Positions 25,768 through 34,956 of a stretch of DNA of 64,000 nt are shown here, one piece after another. The DNA comes from Pannonibacter anstelovis (GTDB lineage Bacteria > Pseudomonadota > Alphaproteobacteria > Rhizobiales > Stappiaceae). Every line of letters begins with the position of its first letter. Positions within the stretch are counted from its first letter, which is position 1. The stretch lies in assembly GCF_036881715.1 (NCBI RefSeq), contig NZ_JBAKBF010000016.1:1-64000 (forward strand), in the 5' to 3' direction. Under the pieces are notes generated by a model, which searched no databases, was not told the origin of the DNA, and saw nothing but the letters and a program-made list of their open reading frames with translations. The position numbers and the translations under genes were made by a program.

Positions 25768-26844
25768 ATGGCCAAGATCACGCTCGACAATCTCGCCCAT
25801 TCCTACAATCCGCGTCCGAAGGGCGAAGAGGACTTTGCGCTCAAGGAGCTGAACCACGTCTGGAACGATGGTGAGGCCTATGCGCTGCTCGGCTCGTCCG
25901 GCTGCGGCAAGTCCACGCTCCTCAATATCATCTCCGGCCTGCTTGTGCCGAGCCAGGGCCGTATCCTGTTCAACGATACCGATGTCACGGAGAAAGCGAC
26001 GGCGGAGCGCAACATTGCGCAGGTGTTTCAGTTCCCGGTCGTCTACGACACGATGACTGTGCGCGGGAACCTTGCGTTTCCGCTGAAGAACCGGGGAGCG
26101 AGCGCTGCCTATGTCGCCGAACGCGTGCAGAAGATTGCCCGCATGATCGGCATGGAAGAGGTGCTGGACCGCAAGGCCCGCGGGCTGACCGCAGATGCCA
26201 AGCAGAAGATCTCGCTCGGCCGTGGCATGGTGCGGGAGGACGTCAACGCGCTTCTCTTCGACGAGCCGCTGACGGTGATCGATCCGCACATGAAGTGGGA
26301 ACTCAGAACGCAGCTGAAGTCGCTGCATCACGAGTTTGGCCACACGATGATCTATGTGACGCATGACCAGACCGAGGCGCTCACCTTCGCCGACAAGGTG
26401 GTGGTGATGTATGACGGCCGGGTGGTGCAGATCGGCACGCCGCAGGAACTGTTCGAGCGGCCGGCCCACACATTCGTCGGTTATTTCATCGGCTCGCCGG
26501 GCATGAACCTGATGGATGCCAAGGTTGAGGGCAACTCGGCCTATGTGAACGGCGCAACCATCCCGCTCGGCCACGGCTATTCAGGCCTGGACGGCAAGAT
26601 ACAGATCGGTGTGCGTCCAGAGTTCGTGCGCCTGTCGGAGACCGAAGGTCTGCCGGTGAAGGTACGCCGCGTCGAGGATGCCGGGCGGCACAAGGTTGTC
26701 CGGGCCGAATTCTTCGGTACGGACATCAACATCATCGCGGGGGAAAGCGACCCGGTCACCTCAGGCATGAGCCGTGTGGTGTTCGATCCCGCGCATATCA
26801 ATGTCTATGCCAACAGCTGGCGCGTTACGGGGGAGGCCGCCTGA
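25768..26844 (+). CDS. glpT: Glycerol ABC transporter ATPase GlpT (degenerate signature)
   Basis: This is the second ATPase of the glycerol importer, 358 residues; it is not the MFS antiporter called GlpT in E. coli. Walker A is LGSSGCGKST (41-50), Walker B LLFDEPLTVID (D165, E166), and the H-loop is intact in YVTHDQTEAL (H199). The ABC signature has decayed to LTADAKQK (140-147). This complements GlpS, which has the signature but no H-loop His. A TOBE-like C-terminal domain is present. GGAGGG is five bases before the ATG, 10 bases after glpS. Confidence 0.92.
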   Translation: MAKITLDNLAHSYNPRPKGEEDFALKELNHVWNDGEAYALLGSSGCGKSTLLNIISGLLVPSQGRILFNDTDVTEKATAERNIAQVFQFPVVYDTMTVRGNLAFPLKNRGASAAYVAERVQKIARMIGMEEVLDRKARGLTADAKQKISLGRGMVREDVNALLFDEPLTVIDPHMKWELRTQLKSLHHEFGHTMIYVTHDQTEALTFADKVVVMYDGRVVQIGTPQELFERPAHTFVGYFIGSPGMNLMDAKVEGNSAYVNGATIPLGHGYSGLDGKIQIGVRPEFVRLSETEGLPVKVRRVEDAGRHKVVRAEFFGTDINIIAGESDPVTSGMSRVVFDPAHINVYANSWRVTGEAA

Positions 26845-27715
26845 TGGAAAAGACAGTCAATCACAAGGCCTGGTTCCTGGTCCTGCCCGTGCTGCTGCTC
26901 GTCGCCTTCTCGGCGGTGATCCCGCTCATGACGGTGGTGAACTATTCGGTGCAGGATACGTTCGGCAACAACCAGTTCTTCTGGGCTGGTGTCGAATGGT
27001 TCGATGACATGCTGCATTCCCAGCGCCTTTGGGATGCGCTTGGCCGCCAGCTGATCTTCTCGGCCGTGATCCTTGCCATCGAGATCCCGCTCGGCATCTT
27101 CATCGCTCTGAATATGCCCAAGCGCGGTTTCTGGGCCTCGTTCTGCCTCGTCCTCATGGCTCTGCCGCTGCTCATTCCGTGGAATGTGGTGGGCACAATC
27201 TGGCAGATCTTTGCCCGTGTCGATATCGGTCTGCTGGGCGCAACGCTGCATGCTCTCGGTATTTCCTACAATTATACGCAGGATGCCGCCGCCGCCTGGG
27301 CCACAGTCATCGTCATGGACGTCTGGCACTGGACGTCGCTGGTGGCGCTGCTGGCCTATGCCGGTCTGCAGTCGATCCCCGATGCCTATTATCAGGCAGC
27401 AAAGATCGATCAGGCGAGCCGCTGGAGTGTGTTCCGGTATATCGAGCTGCCCAAGATGCAGGGCGTCCTGATGATCGCCATCCTGCTGCGGTTCATGGAC
27501 AGTTTCATGATCTACACCGAACCCTTCGTGGTGACGGGTGGCGGGCCGGGCAACTCGACGACGTTCCTGTCCATTGACCTCGTCAAGATGGCTCTCGGTC
27601 AGTTCGACCTGGGCCCGGCTGCTGCCTTCTCGATCATGTACTTCCTCGTGATCCTGCTGATTTCCTGGGTGTTCTACACCGTGATGACCAACCTCGACAA
27701 AAGGGAGGGCTTCTG

Positions 27716-27716
<1 letters not shown>
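26844..27716 (+). CDS. glpP: Glycerol ABC transporter permease GlpP
   Basis: This 290-residue MalF-type inner-membrane permease has six predicted spans. The cytoplasmic coupling loop is seen in YYQAAKIDQASRWSVFRYIELP near residue 185, the EAA region that docks the ATPases. The start codon shares one base with the glpT stop (TGATG), so translation is coupled. It would pair with GlpQ to form the glycerol channel. Confidence 0.93.
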
Positions 27717-28576
<860 letters not shown>

Positions 28577-28592
28577 TCTGAGGGAGACAGAT

Positions 28593-28865
28593 ATGGACTG
28601 GATGGCCTGGACTGTTCCGACCGCGATTTTCTTCGCAACGATCGCGTCGCTGCTGGTGACCTTCACCGTGCTTGCGATCCGCTTTCCGGAGACACCGCGC
28701 ACCGGTGTGCTCCGGATCGAGACGACCCGGGGGGATCGTCTCTTCATAACCCTTCTGGGCTCAGCCTTCATCACGCTTGGTTGGCTCGCCGCCTTCGGTG
28801 CTCCCTTGTGGGGGGCTCTGATCGCCTGTCTGGTTTATGCCCTGGCGGTTTTCCGCTGGGTCTGA
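28593..28865 (+). CDS. Small DUF2160-type membrane protein in the glycerol operon
   Basis: This 90-residue protein has three hydrophobic segments (about residues 4-28, 50-66 and 68-88) with a basic loop between the first two (RFPETPRTG, ETTRGDR). Its size, the opening DWMAWT and the ending FRWV match the DUF2160 family, which recurs between the permeases and binding protein of glycerol ABC operons. GAGGGAG precedes the ATG. The role is unknown; an accessory transporter subunit or stabilising factor is plausible. Confidence 0.82.
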   Translation: MDWMAWTVPTAIFFATIASLLVTFTVLAIRFPETPRTGVLRIETTRGDRLFITLLGSAFITLGWLAAFGAPLWGALIACLVYALAVFRWV

Positions 28866-28914
28866 CGGGCAGGTAACCTGATCTCACGATCATGAAACTT
28901 CGGGAGGAAATGGA

Positions 28915-30621
28915 ATGAGAGTGTTTTACACCTCCACCGCCATGGCGCTCGCCATGCTGGTTGGAAGCGGAAGCGCCTTTGCTGACATGGAGGCAGCAAA
29001 GAAGTTCCTCGACGCGGAAATCGGCGACATGTCGGCGCTGTCGCGCGCCGATCAGGAAGCCGAGATGCAGTGGTTCATTGACGCTGCCGCTCCGTTCAAG
29101 GGTATGGAGATCAAGGTCGTCTCCGAAACGATTACCACCCATGAATACGAGGCCAAGGTGCTGGCCCCGGCCTTCACGGCAATCACTGGCATCAAGATCA
29201 CCCATGATCTGATCGGCGAAGGCGATGTGGTTGAGAAGCTGCAGACCCAGATGCAGTCGGGAGAGAACATCTACGACGCCTATATCAATGACTCGGATCT
29301 GATCGGCACCCACTGGCGCTACCAGCAGGCCCGCAACCTGACCGACTGGATGGCAGGCGAAGGCAAGGATGTCACCAATCCGGGCCTCGATCTGAACGAC
29401 TATATCGGCATCAAGTTCACGACCGGCCCGGATGGCAAGCTCTACCAGCTTCCCGACCAGCAGTTCGCGAACCTCTACTGGTTCCGGTATGACTGGTTCA
29501 ACGACGAGAAGAACAAGGCGGACTTCAAGGCCAAATATGGCTACGAGCTCGGCGTGCCAGTGAACTGGTCGGCGTATGAGGATATCGCCGAGTTCTTCAC
29601 CGGCCGGGAAATCGACGGCAAGAAAGTCTATGGCCACATGGACTACGGCAAGAAGGACCCGTCTCTCGGCTGGCGCTTCACCGATGCCTGGCTGTCGATG
29701 GCTGGTGCCGGCGACAAGGGTGAGCCGAATGGCCTTCCTGTCGACGAATGGGGCATCCGCGTCAATGAAAGCTTCCAGCCGGTCGGCTCCTGCGTGGCCC
29801 GTGGTGGCGACACCAACGGCCCGGCCGCGGTCTACTCGATTACCAAATACATCGAGTGGCTGAACAAGTACGCGCCTCCGGCAGCTGCCGGCATGGTGTT
29901 CGGCGAAGCCGGTCCGGTGCCTGCCCAGGGCGAAATTGCCCAGCAGATCTTCTGGTACACCGCCTTCACCGCAGACATGGTCAAGCCGGGTCTGCCGGTC
30001 ATGAACGAGGACGGCACGCCGAAGTGGCGCATGGCTCCCTCGCCGCATGGCGTGTATTGGGAAGAGGGCATGAAGGTCGGCTATCAGGACGCAGGCTCCT
30101 GGACGCTGATGAAGTCCACTCCGGTGGACCGTGCCAAGGCGGCCTGGCTCTATGCCCAGTTCGTCACCTCCAAGACCGTGGACGTGAAGAAGAGCCATGT
30201 CGGCCTGACCTTCATCCGCGAGTCCACTCTTGCGCATGACAGCTTCACCGAGCGTGCACCGAAGCTTGGCGGTCTGGTCGAGTTCTACCGCTCGCCCGCA
30301 CGTCTGCAGTGGTCGCCGACCGGCACCAACGTTCCGGACTATCCGAAGCTGGCTCAGCTGTGGTGGCAGAACATTGGTGATGCTTCTTCCGGTGCAAAGT
30401 CCCCGCAGGAAGCCATGGATGCGCTTTGTGCAGAGCAGGAAAAGGTGCTTGAGCGCCTGGAGCGTGCCGGTGTGCAGGGCGATATCGGTCCGAAGCTGAA
30501 CGAGGAGCAGAGCGCCGAGTTCTGGTTCGATCAGCCGGGCGCACCCAAGCGCAAGATCCCGGACGAGAAGGAACAGCCGATTACCGTTTCCTATGATGAG
30601 CTGATTGCCTCGTGGAAATAA
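28915..30621 (+). CDS. glpV: Glycerol ABC transporter substrate-binding protein GlpV
   Basis: This is the 568-residue periplasmic receptor of the glycerol importer. A signal peptide (MRVFYTSTAMALAMLVGSG, cleavage near AFA-DME) begins the protein, and GGGAGG lies about 8 bases upstream of the ATG. It is much larger than most sugar receptors (about 420 residues), as is usual for GlpV. Aromatic-rich stretches (NLYWFRYDWF, IFWYTAF, LWWQNIG) may line the site. A hairpin terminator lies 22 bases past the stop. Confidence 0.92.
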   Translation: MRVFYTSTAMALAMLVGSGSAFADMEAAKKFLDAEIGDMSALSRADQEAEMQWFIDAAAPFKGMEIKVVSETITTHEYEAKVLAPAFTAITGIKITHDLIGEGDVVEKLQTQMQSGENIYDAYINDSDLIGTHWRYQQARNLTDWMAGEGKDVTNPGLDLNDYIGIKFTTGPDGKLYQLPDQQFANLYWFRYDWFNDEKNKADFKAKYGYELGVPVNWSAYEDIAEFFTGREIDGKKVYGHMDYGKKDPSLGWRFTDAWLSMAGAGDKGEPNGLPVDEWGIRVNESFQPVGSCVARGGDTNGPAAVYSITKYIEWLNKYAPPAAAGMVFGEAGPVPAQGEIAQQIFWYTAFTADMVKPGLPVMNEDGTPKWRMAPSPHGVYWEEGMKVGYQDAGSWTLMKSTPVDRAKAAWLYAQFVTSKTVDVKKSHVGLTFIRESTLAHDSFTERAPKLGGLVEFYRSPARLQWSPTGTNVPDYPKLAQLWWQNIGDASSGAKSPQEAMDALCAEQEKVLERLERAGVQGDIGPKLNEEQSAEFWFDQPGAPKRKIPDEKEQPITVSYDELIASWK

Positions 30622-30643
30622 GTAATTAGCTATCGACAATCAG

Positions 30644-30667
30644 AGGCGGGGCCGTAAGGTCCCGCCT
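30644..30667 (+). terminator. Intrinsic terminator-like hairpin after glpV
   Basis: AGGCGGGGCC, loop GTAA, GGTCCCGCCT gives a 10-bp stem (one G-T pair), followed by TTTG. Since glpK follows on the same strand 120 bases later, this may cut down glpK expression relative to glpV rather than end the operon. Confidence 0.7.
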
Positions 30668-30787
30668 TTGAGCTGACCGGGTCCTGGCGGAAATTGCCAT
30701 GGCGCCGGTTTCATCGAACAACAAGATGCTTCCCCCGCGCAGCATGGCGGAGGGGCTTCTGCGGCTGGTGCAATCGAGGAGGCTGAC

Positions 30788-32275
30788 TTGACCTATATTC
30801 TTGCCATCGACCAGGGCACGACTTCGAGCCGCGCGATCCTCTTCGACAAGCACATGAAGGTGGTTGCGAGCGCGCAGGAGGAATTTCCGCAAATCTATCC
30901 CCAGTCCGGCTGGGTGGAGCACGACCCGTCGGATCTGTGGTCGACGACAGCCGGTTCCTGCCGCGCTGCCATTGAGCGCGCCGGGCGTATGGGCCGTGAC
31001 ATTGCCGCTATTGGCATTACCAACCAGCGCGAAACAACGCTGGTCTGGGACCGCAACACCGGCCAGCCAGTCTATAATGCCATCGTCTGGCAGGACCGGC
31101 GCACGGCTGACCTGTGCCGCAAGCTGAAGGACGAGGGCCATGAGGCGATGGTCAGCGCCCGCACCGGCCTGCTGCTTGATCCCTATTTCTCCGGCACGAA
31201 GCTGAAGTGGATCCTCGACAACGTGGAGGGCGCCCGCGCCCGCGCCGAAAAGGGTGAGCTGCTGTTCGGCACGGTCGACAGCTTTCTCATCTGGAAGCTG
31301 ACGGCAGGCGCCGTCCACGCCACGGATGCCACAAACGCTGCCCGCACGCTGCTGTTCGACATTCACAAGGGCGAGTGGAGCGCGGAGATCTGCGAGCTTC
31401 TCGATATTCCCATGGGGATGCTGCCGGAAGTGAAGGACTGCGCCGCCAACTACGGCAACGCCCGCGCCGACCTCTTCGGCCACGAAATCCCGATCATGGG
31501 TGTGGCCGGTGACCAGCAGGCTGCCACCGTGGGGCAGGCCTGCTTCAAGCCGGGCATGCTGAAATCCACCTATGGCACAGGCTGCTTTGCCCTGCTCAAC
31601 ACCGGGGACAAGCCGGTCGTCTCGCAGAGCCGGCTGCTCACCACCATTGCCTATCAGATCGGCGGCAAGCGCACCTATGCGCTGGAAGGCTCCATCTTCA
31701 TTGCCGGTGCCGTGGTGCAGTGGCTGCGCGACGGGCTGAAGATCATCCGCGAGGCGAAGGAAACTCAGCCGCTGGCCGAACAGGCCGATCCCGGCCAGCA
31801 CGTGATCATGGTGCCTGCGTTTACCGGCCTCGGTGCGCCCTACTGGCGCCCGGATTGCCGCGGCGCGATCTTTGGCCTCACACGCAATTCCGGTCCGGCC
31901 GAGTTTGCCAAGGCGGCGCTGGAAAGCGTCGGATACCAGACCCGTGACCTCCTGGAAGCCATGCAGGTGGACTGGACGGATGCCGCCGGAAAGCCCGTGC
32001 TGCGCGTCGATGGCGGAATGAGTGCCAGCGACTGGGCCATGCAGTTCCTCTCCGACATCCTCGGTGCCCCGGTGGACCGGCCGCAGGTGCTGGAAACAAC
32101 GGCTCTGGGCGCAGCCTGGCTCGCAGGCATGGCGGCGGGTGTCTATCCCGACATGGACGGCTTTGCGGAAAGCTGGGCCATTGAAAAGCGCTTCGAGCCT
32201 GCCATTGGCGAAGAGGAGCGCCAGCGCAAATACGGCGCCTGGAAATCAGCCGTCGCTGCGACCATGAGCCTTTGA
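30788..32275 (+). CDS. glpK: Glycerol kinase
   Basis: GlpK phosphorylates glycerol to glycerol-3-phosphate with ATP, trapping it in the cell and feeding GlpD. The 495-residue FGGY kinase shows LAIDQGTTSSRAILFD at its start, GITNQRETTLVWD near residue 78, and the C-terminal signature region GGMSASDWAMQFLSDIL near 405. The start is an unusual TTG (30788-30790), supported by AGGAGG five bases upstream and by perfect alignment with the family's first residues. No ATG lies near. Confidence 0.96.
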   Translation: MTYILAIDQGTTSSRAILFDKHMKVVASAQEEFPQIYPQSGWVEHDPSDLWSTTAGSCRAAIERAGRMGRDIAAIGITNQRETTLVWDRNTGQPVYNAIVWQDRRTADLCRKLKDEGHEAMVSARTGLLLDPYFSGTKLKWILDNVEGARARAEKGELLFGTVDSFLIWKLTAGAVHATDATNAARTLLFDIHKGEWSAEICELLDIPMGMLPEVKDCAANYGNARADLFGHEIPIMGVAGDQQAATVGQACFKPGMLKSTYGTGCFALLNTGDKPVVSQSRLLTTIAYQIGGKRTYALEGSIFIAGAVVQWLRDGLKIIREAKETQPLAEQADPGQHVIMVPAFTGLGAPYWRPDCRGAIFGLTRNSGPAEFAKAALESVGYQTRDLLEAMQVDWTDAAGKPVLRVDGGMSASDWAMQFLSDILGAPVDRPQVLETTALGAAWLAGMAAGVYPDMDGFAESWAIEKRFEPAIGEEERQRKYGAWKSAVAATMSL

Positions 32276-32548
32276 ACCATTGATCTCCCGTGATCCGGCA
32301 TATGCAGCCAGCGTGTGCCGGATCGCACATTCCAGACTCACTTTGCGCAGCATTTTTGCGCGCTTGCGCTGTTGCATCGCAGCGTCAGCCGGGTTAGGTA
32401 AAACCTCATAAGTCATCTGGACCCGGTGCAATTCCGGGTGGCTCTTCCGGCCGCCGATCCGCCGGACAATTCACTTGATCCTGCTAGCAAGAATGTCTGA
32501 CAGGGGCTCTCTGTCCTGCTCTGCGCTGATCATCTGAACGGATACTCA
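32276..32548. other. Intergenic region glpK to SulP gene with several hairpins
   Basis: This is 273 bases without a gene. It holds a likely glpK terminator at 32292-32324 and several short hairpins further on (CCCGG/CCGGG near 32422, TCCGGC/GCCGGA near 32447, GACAG/CTGTC near 32498). The second half may be a structured leader of the SulP transcript. I do not see the conserved blocks of a known riboswitch class. Confidence 0.5.
32292..32324 (+). terminator. Hairpin downstream of glpK
   Basis: GATCCGGCA and TGCCGGATC form a perfect 9-bp stem (15-nt loop) 16 bases past the glpK stop. There is no strong T-run, so efficiency is uncertain. Confidence 0.55.
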
Positions 32549-34033
32549 ATGATTTCAATCACCGCTTACCGGAACCAGTGGTTCGGCAACGTGCGCGCCG
32601 ACCTGATCTCGGGCCTGCTGGTCGCCCTTGCACTCATCCCCGAGGCCATTGCCTTTTCGATCATCGCCGGGGTTGATCCCAAGATTGGCCTCTATGCGTC
32701 CTTCTCCATCGCCGTCATCACCGCCATTGCAGGCGGGCGGCCGGGCATGATTTCCGCCGCGACGGCGGCAACAGCCGTGCTGATGGTGACGCTGGTGAAG
32801 GAGCATGGCCTGCAATATCTGCTGGCGGCGACCATTCTCGCCGGTGTGCTGCAGGTGGGGGCAGGGCTGTTGCGGCTGGGCCATGTCATGCGCTTCGTCT
32901 CGCGCTCGGTGATGACCGGTTTCGTCAATGCGCTGGCGATCCTCATCTTCATGGCGCAGCTGCCCGAACTGACCGGCGTGACGCCGCTGACCTATGTGAT
33001 GACGGCAGCCGGTCTCGGGATCATCTATCTGTTTCCTTTCATCACCCGTGCGGTGCCATCCCCTCTGGTCTGCATTTTCGTGCTGACCGGCCTTGCCATT
33101 TGGTTCGGCCTTGATGTGCGCACGGTTGGTGACATGGGTGAGCTTCCCTCAACCCTGCCGGTATTCCTTCTGCCGGATGTGCCGCTGACGCTGGAAACCT
33201 TCCTGATCGTGCTGCCTTACTCGGCGGCTGTTGCAGCCGTGGGCCTGCTGGAGTCCCTCATGACCCAGCAGCTGGTCGATGAACTGACCGATACGCCCTC
33301 CGACCGCAATCAGGAGTGTATCGGGCAGGGGCTTGCTAATTTTGCGACCGGCTTCATTGGCGGCATGGCGGGCTGCGCCATGATCGGGCAGTCGATGATC
33401 AACGTGAAATCCGGCGGGCGCGGCCGCCTGTCCTGTTTTGCGGCGGGCGTCATCCTGTTGTTTCTCATTGTGGTGCTGGGGGATTGGGTGAAGCAGATCC
33501 CTATGCCTGCGCTGGTGGCAATCATGATCATGGTGTCAATCGGCACCTTCAGCTGGTCATCGATCCTCAACCTGCGCAGCCATCCGCGCTCCTCCTCCAT
33601 CGTCATGCTGGCAACGGTCATCTGTGTGGTGGCAACCCATAACCTTGCCATCGGTGTGCTGGTGGGTGTGCTGCTGTCTGGCATATTCTTTGCCTGGAAA
33701 ATCTCCCAGCTGTTCCGCGTCACCTCGGAGCTGTCCGCCGATGGCCGCAGCCGCACCTATGTGGTTGAAGGGCAGCTGTTCTTTGCCTCGGTCGAGGATT
33801 TTTATTCAGCCTTTGACTTCCGCGAAGCGCTGGACCGGGTCACAATCGACGTCAGCCGCGCGCACATCTGGGACATTTCCAGCGTCTCGGCGCTGGACAT
33901 GGTGGTGCTGAAATTCCGGAGGGAGGGAGCGGATGTCACCATCACGGGCCTCAACGAGGCCAGTGAGACCATCGTCGACAAGCTTGCGCTGCATGACAAG
34001 CCGGGCGCGCTCGACAAGCTGACGGCCCACTGA
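32549..34033 (+). CDS. SulP family inorganic anion transporter with STAS domain
   Basis: This 494-residue SLC26/SulP membrane protein has about 12-14 predicted helices over residues 1-395. The core includes VALALIPEAIAFSIIAGVDP near residue 26, the helix 1 family motif. The C-terminal STAS domain (about 400-494) contains VSRAHIWDISSVSALDMVVLKF. Substrates in the family are sulfate, bicarbonate or other anions; sequence alone does not decide. It ends against a universal stress protein gene, a pairing that suggests a shared transcript and stress-related ion balance. Confidence 0.9.
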   Translation: MISITAYRNQWFGNVRADLISGLLVALALIPEAIAFSIIAGVDPKIGLYASFSIAVITAIAGGRPGMISAATAATAVLMVTLVKEHGLQYLLAATILAGVLQVGAGLLRLGHVMRFVSRSVMTGFVNALAILIFMAQLPELTGVTPLTYVMTAAGLGIIYLFPFITRAVPSPLVCIFVLTGLAIWFGLDVRTVGDMGELPSTLPVFLLPDVPLTLETFLIVLPYSAAVAAVGLLESLMTQQLVDELTDTPSDRNQECIGQGLANFATGFIGGMAGCAMIGQSMINVKSGGRGRLSCFAAGVILLFLIVVLGDWVKQIPMPALVAIMIMVSIGTFSWSSILNLRSHPRSSSIVMLATVICVVATHNLAIGVLVGVLLSGIFFAWKISQLFRVTSELSADGRSRTYVVEGQLFFASVEDFYSAFDFREALDRVTIDVSRAHIWDISSVSALDMVVLKFRREGADVTITGLNEASETIVDKLALHDKPGALDKLTAH

Positions 34034-34047
34034 TGGAGGACAAAGCC

Positions 34048-34902
34048 ATGACAGCCAGAACCATCACTGCGCTCCTTGATGCCTCGGTCTATGCGCCCAG
34101 CGTCTGCGAACATGCGGTTTGGGCAGCCTCCCGCCTTGGCCTGCCCGTGGATCTCGTGCACGTGCTGGTGCGCAAGGCCGTGCATAGTGCCGATTACAGC
34201 GGCTCCATCGCGCTGGGGGCGCGCACCGCGCTCTTGAGCGAGCTGGCCCGTCTGGATGAAGAGCGGGCGCGGGTGGCGCATGAGCATGGCCGCGCCATTC
34301 TGGACGATGCCGAGGCGCTGGTGCGTGAGCGCGGGGCTGCCGCCGTCTCCAGCCGCCTGCGCCACGGCGAGGTGGTGGAGGCAGTGACCGGGATTGAGGC
34401 CGGTGCCGAACTGCTGGTCGTGGGCAAGCGCGGAGAAGCCGCCGATTTCGAGACGCTGCATCTGGGGTCCAATCTGGAGCGCCTGGCCCGCAGCGTGTCC
34501 CGGCCGCTGCTGGTCGCGGCCCGCAGCTTCCGTCCGGTGGAAAAGGTGCTCGTCGCCTTTGATGGCGGCCCCAGTGCTGTGAAGGCAGTGGAGTATATTG
34601 CCCGGAGCCCGCTTTTTTCAGGCCTGCATATCCACCTGCTGATGGCCGGCGAGCCCACCACGGCACAGAAGGGGAGCCTGAGTGCGGCCGAAGACAAGCT
34701 GAAATCCGCAGGGTTTGATGTGCTCACCGGCATTGTACCGGGCGATCCGGAGCCGGTGATTTCCTCGAATGTGGAGCACAATGGCATCGGCCTGCTGGTG
34801 ATGGGTGCCTATGGCCACTCACGCCTGCGCAATCTCATCATCGGCTCCACCACGACGCAGATGCTGCGCTCCTGCAAGGTGCCGGTGCTGCTGTTCCGCT
34901 AA
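34048..34902 (+). CDS. Tandem-domain universal stress protein (UspA family)
   Basis: This 284-residue protein has two Usp folds. The second domain carries the ATP-binding motif GAYGHSRLRNLIIGS (G-2x-G-9x-G-S) near residues 250-265. The first has a slightly stretched version (GKRGEAADFETLHLGS), so it may bind nucleotide less well. The ATG at 34048 has GGAGG seven bases upstream; an ATG at 34033 overlapping the SulP stop has no ribosome site of its own. Likely cotranscribed with the SulP gene. Confidence 0.88.
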   Translation: MTARTITALLDASVYAPSVCEHAVWAASRLGLPVDLVHVLVRKAVHSADYSGSIALGARTALLSELARLDEERARVAHEHGRAILDDAEALVRERGAAAVSSRLRHGEVVEAVTGIEAGAELLVVGKRGEAADFETLHLGSNLERLARSVSRPLLVAARSFRPVEKVLVAFDGGPSAVKAVEYIARSPLFSGLHIHLLMAGEPTTAQKGSLSAAEDKLKSAGFDVLTGIVPGDPEPVISSNVEHNGIGLLVMGAYGHSRLRNLIIGSTTTQMLRSCKVPVLLFR

Positions 34903-34913
34903 TTCCGGACGAG

Positions 34914-34942
34914 GCAGGGGCAGCCGTGCAAGCTGCCCCTGC
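34914..34942. terminator. Bidirectional hairpin between convergent genes
   Basis: GCAGGGGCAGC and GCTGCCCCTGC form a perfect 11-bp stem with a 7-nt loop in the 54-bp gap between the stress protein and the converging dehydrogenase gene. CAGCTTTCAAG follows on the plus strand. Confidence 0.8.
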
Positions 34943-34956
34943 TCAGCTTTCAAGCG

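Noticed and set aside
24669..26844. Frameshift or decay of GlpS or GlpT as explanation for the missing motifs
   Set aside because: Both frames are complete with intact Walker A and B and good ribosome sites; the losses are local substitutions and complementary.
28771..30639. 622-codon minus-strand open frame opposite glpV
   Set aside because: glpV has signal peptide, ribosome site and operon context; the opposite frame has none of these.
32400..32548. Possible riboswitch or structured leader before the SulP gene
   Set aside because: Several short hairpins are present, but none of the conserved blocks of cobalamin, SAM, TPP or other classes that I can recognise.
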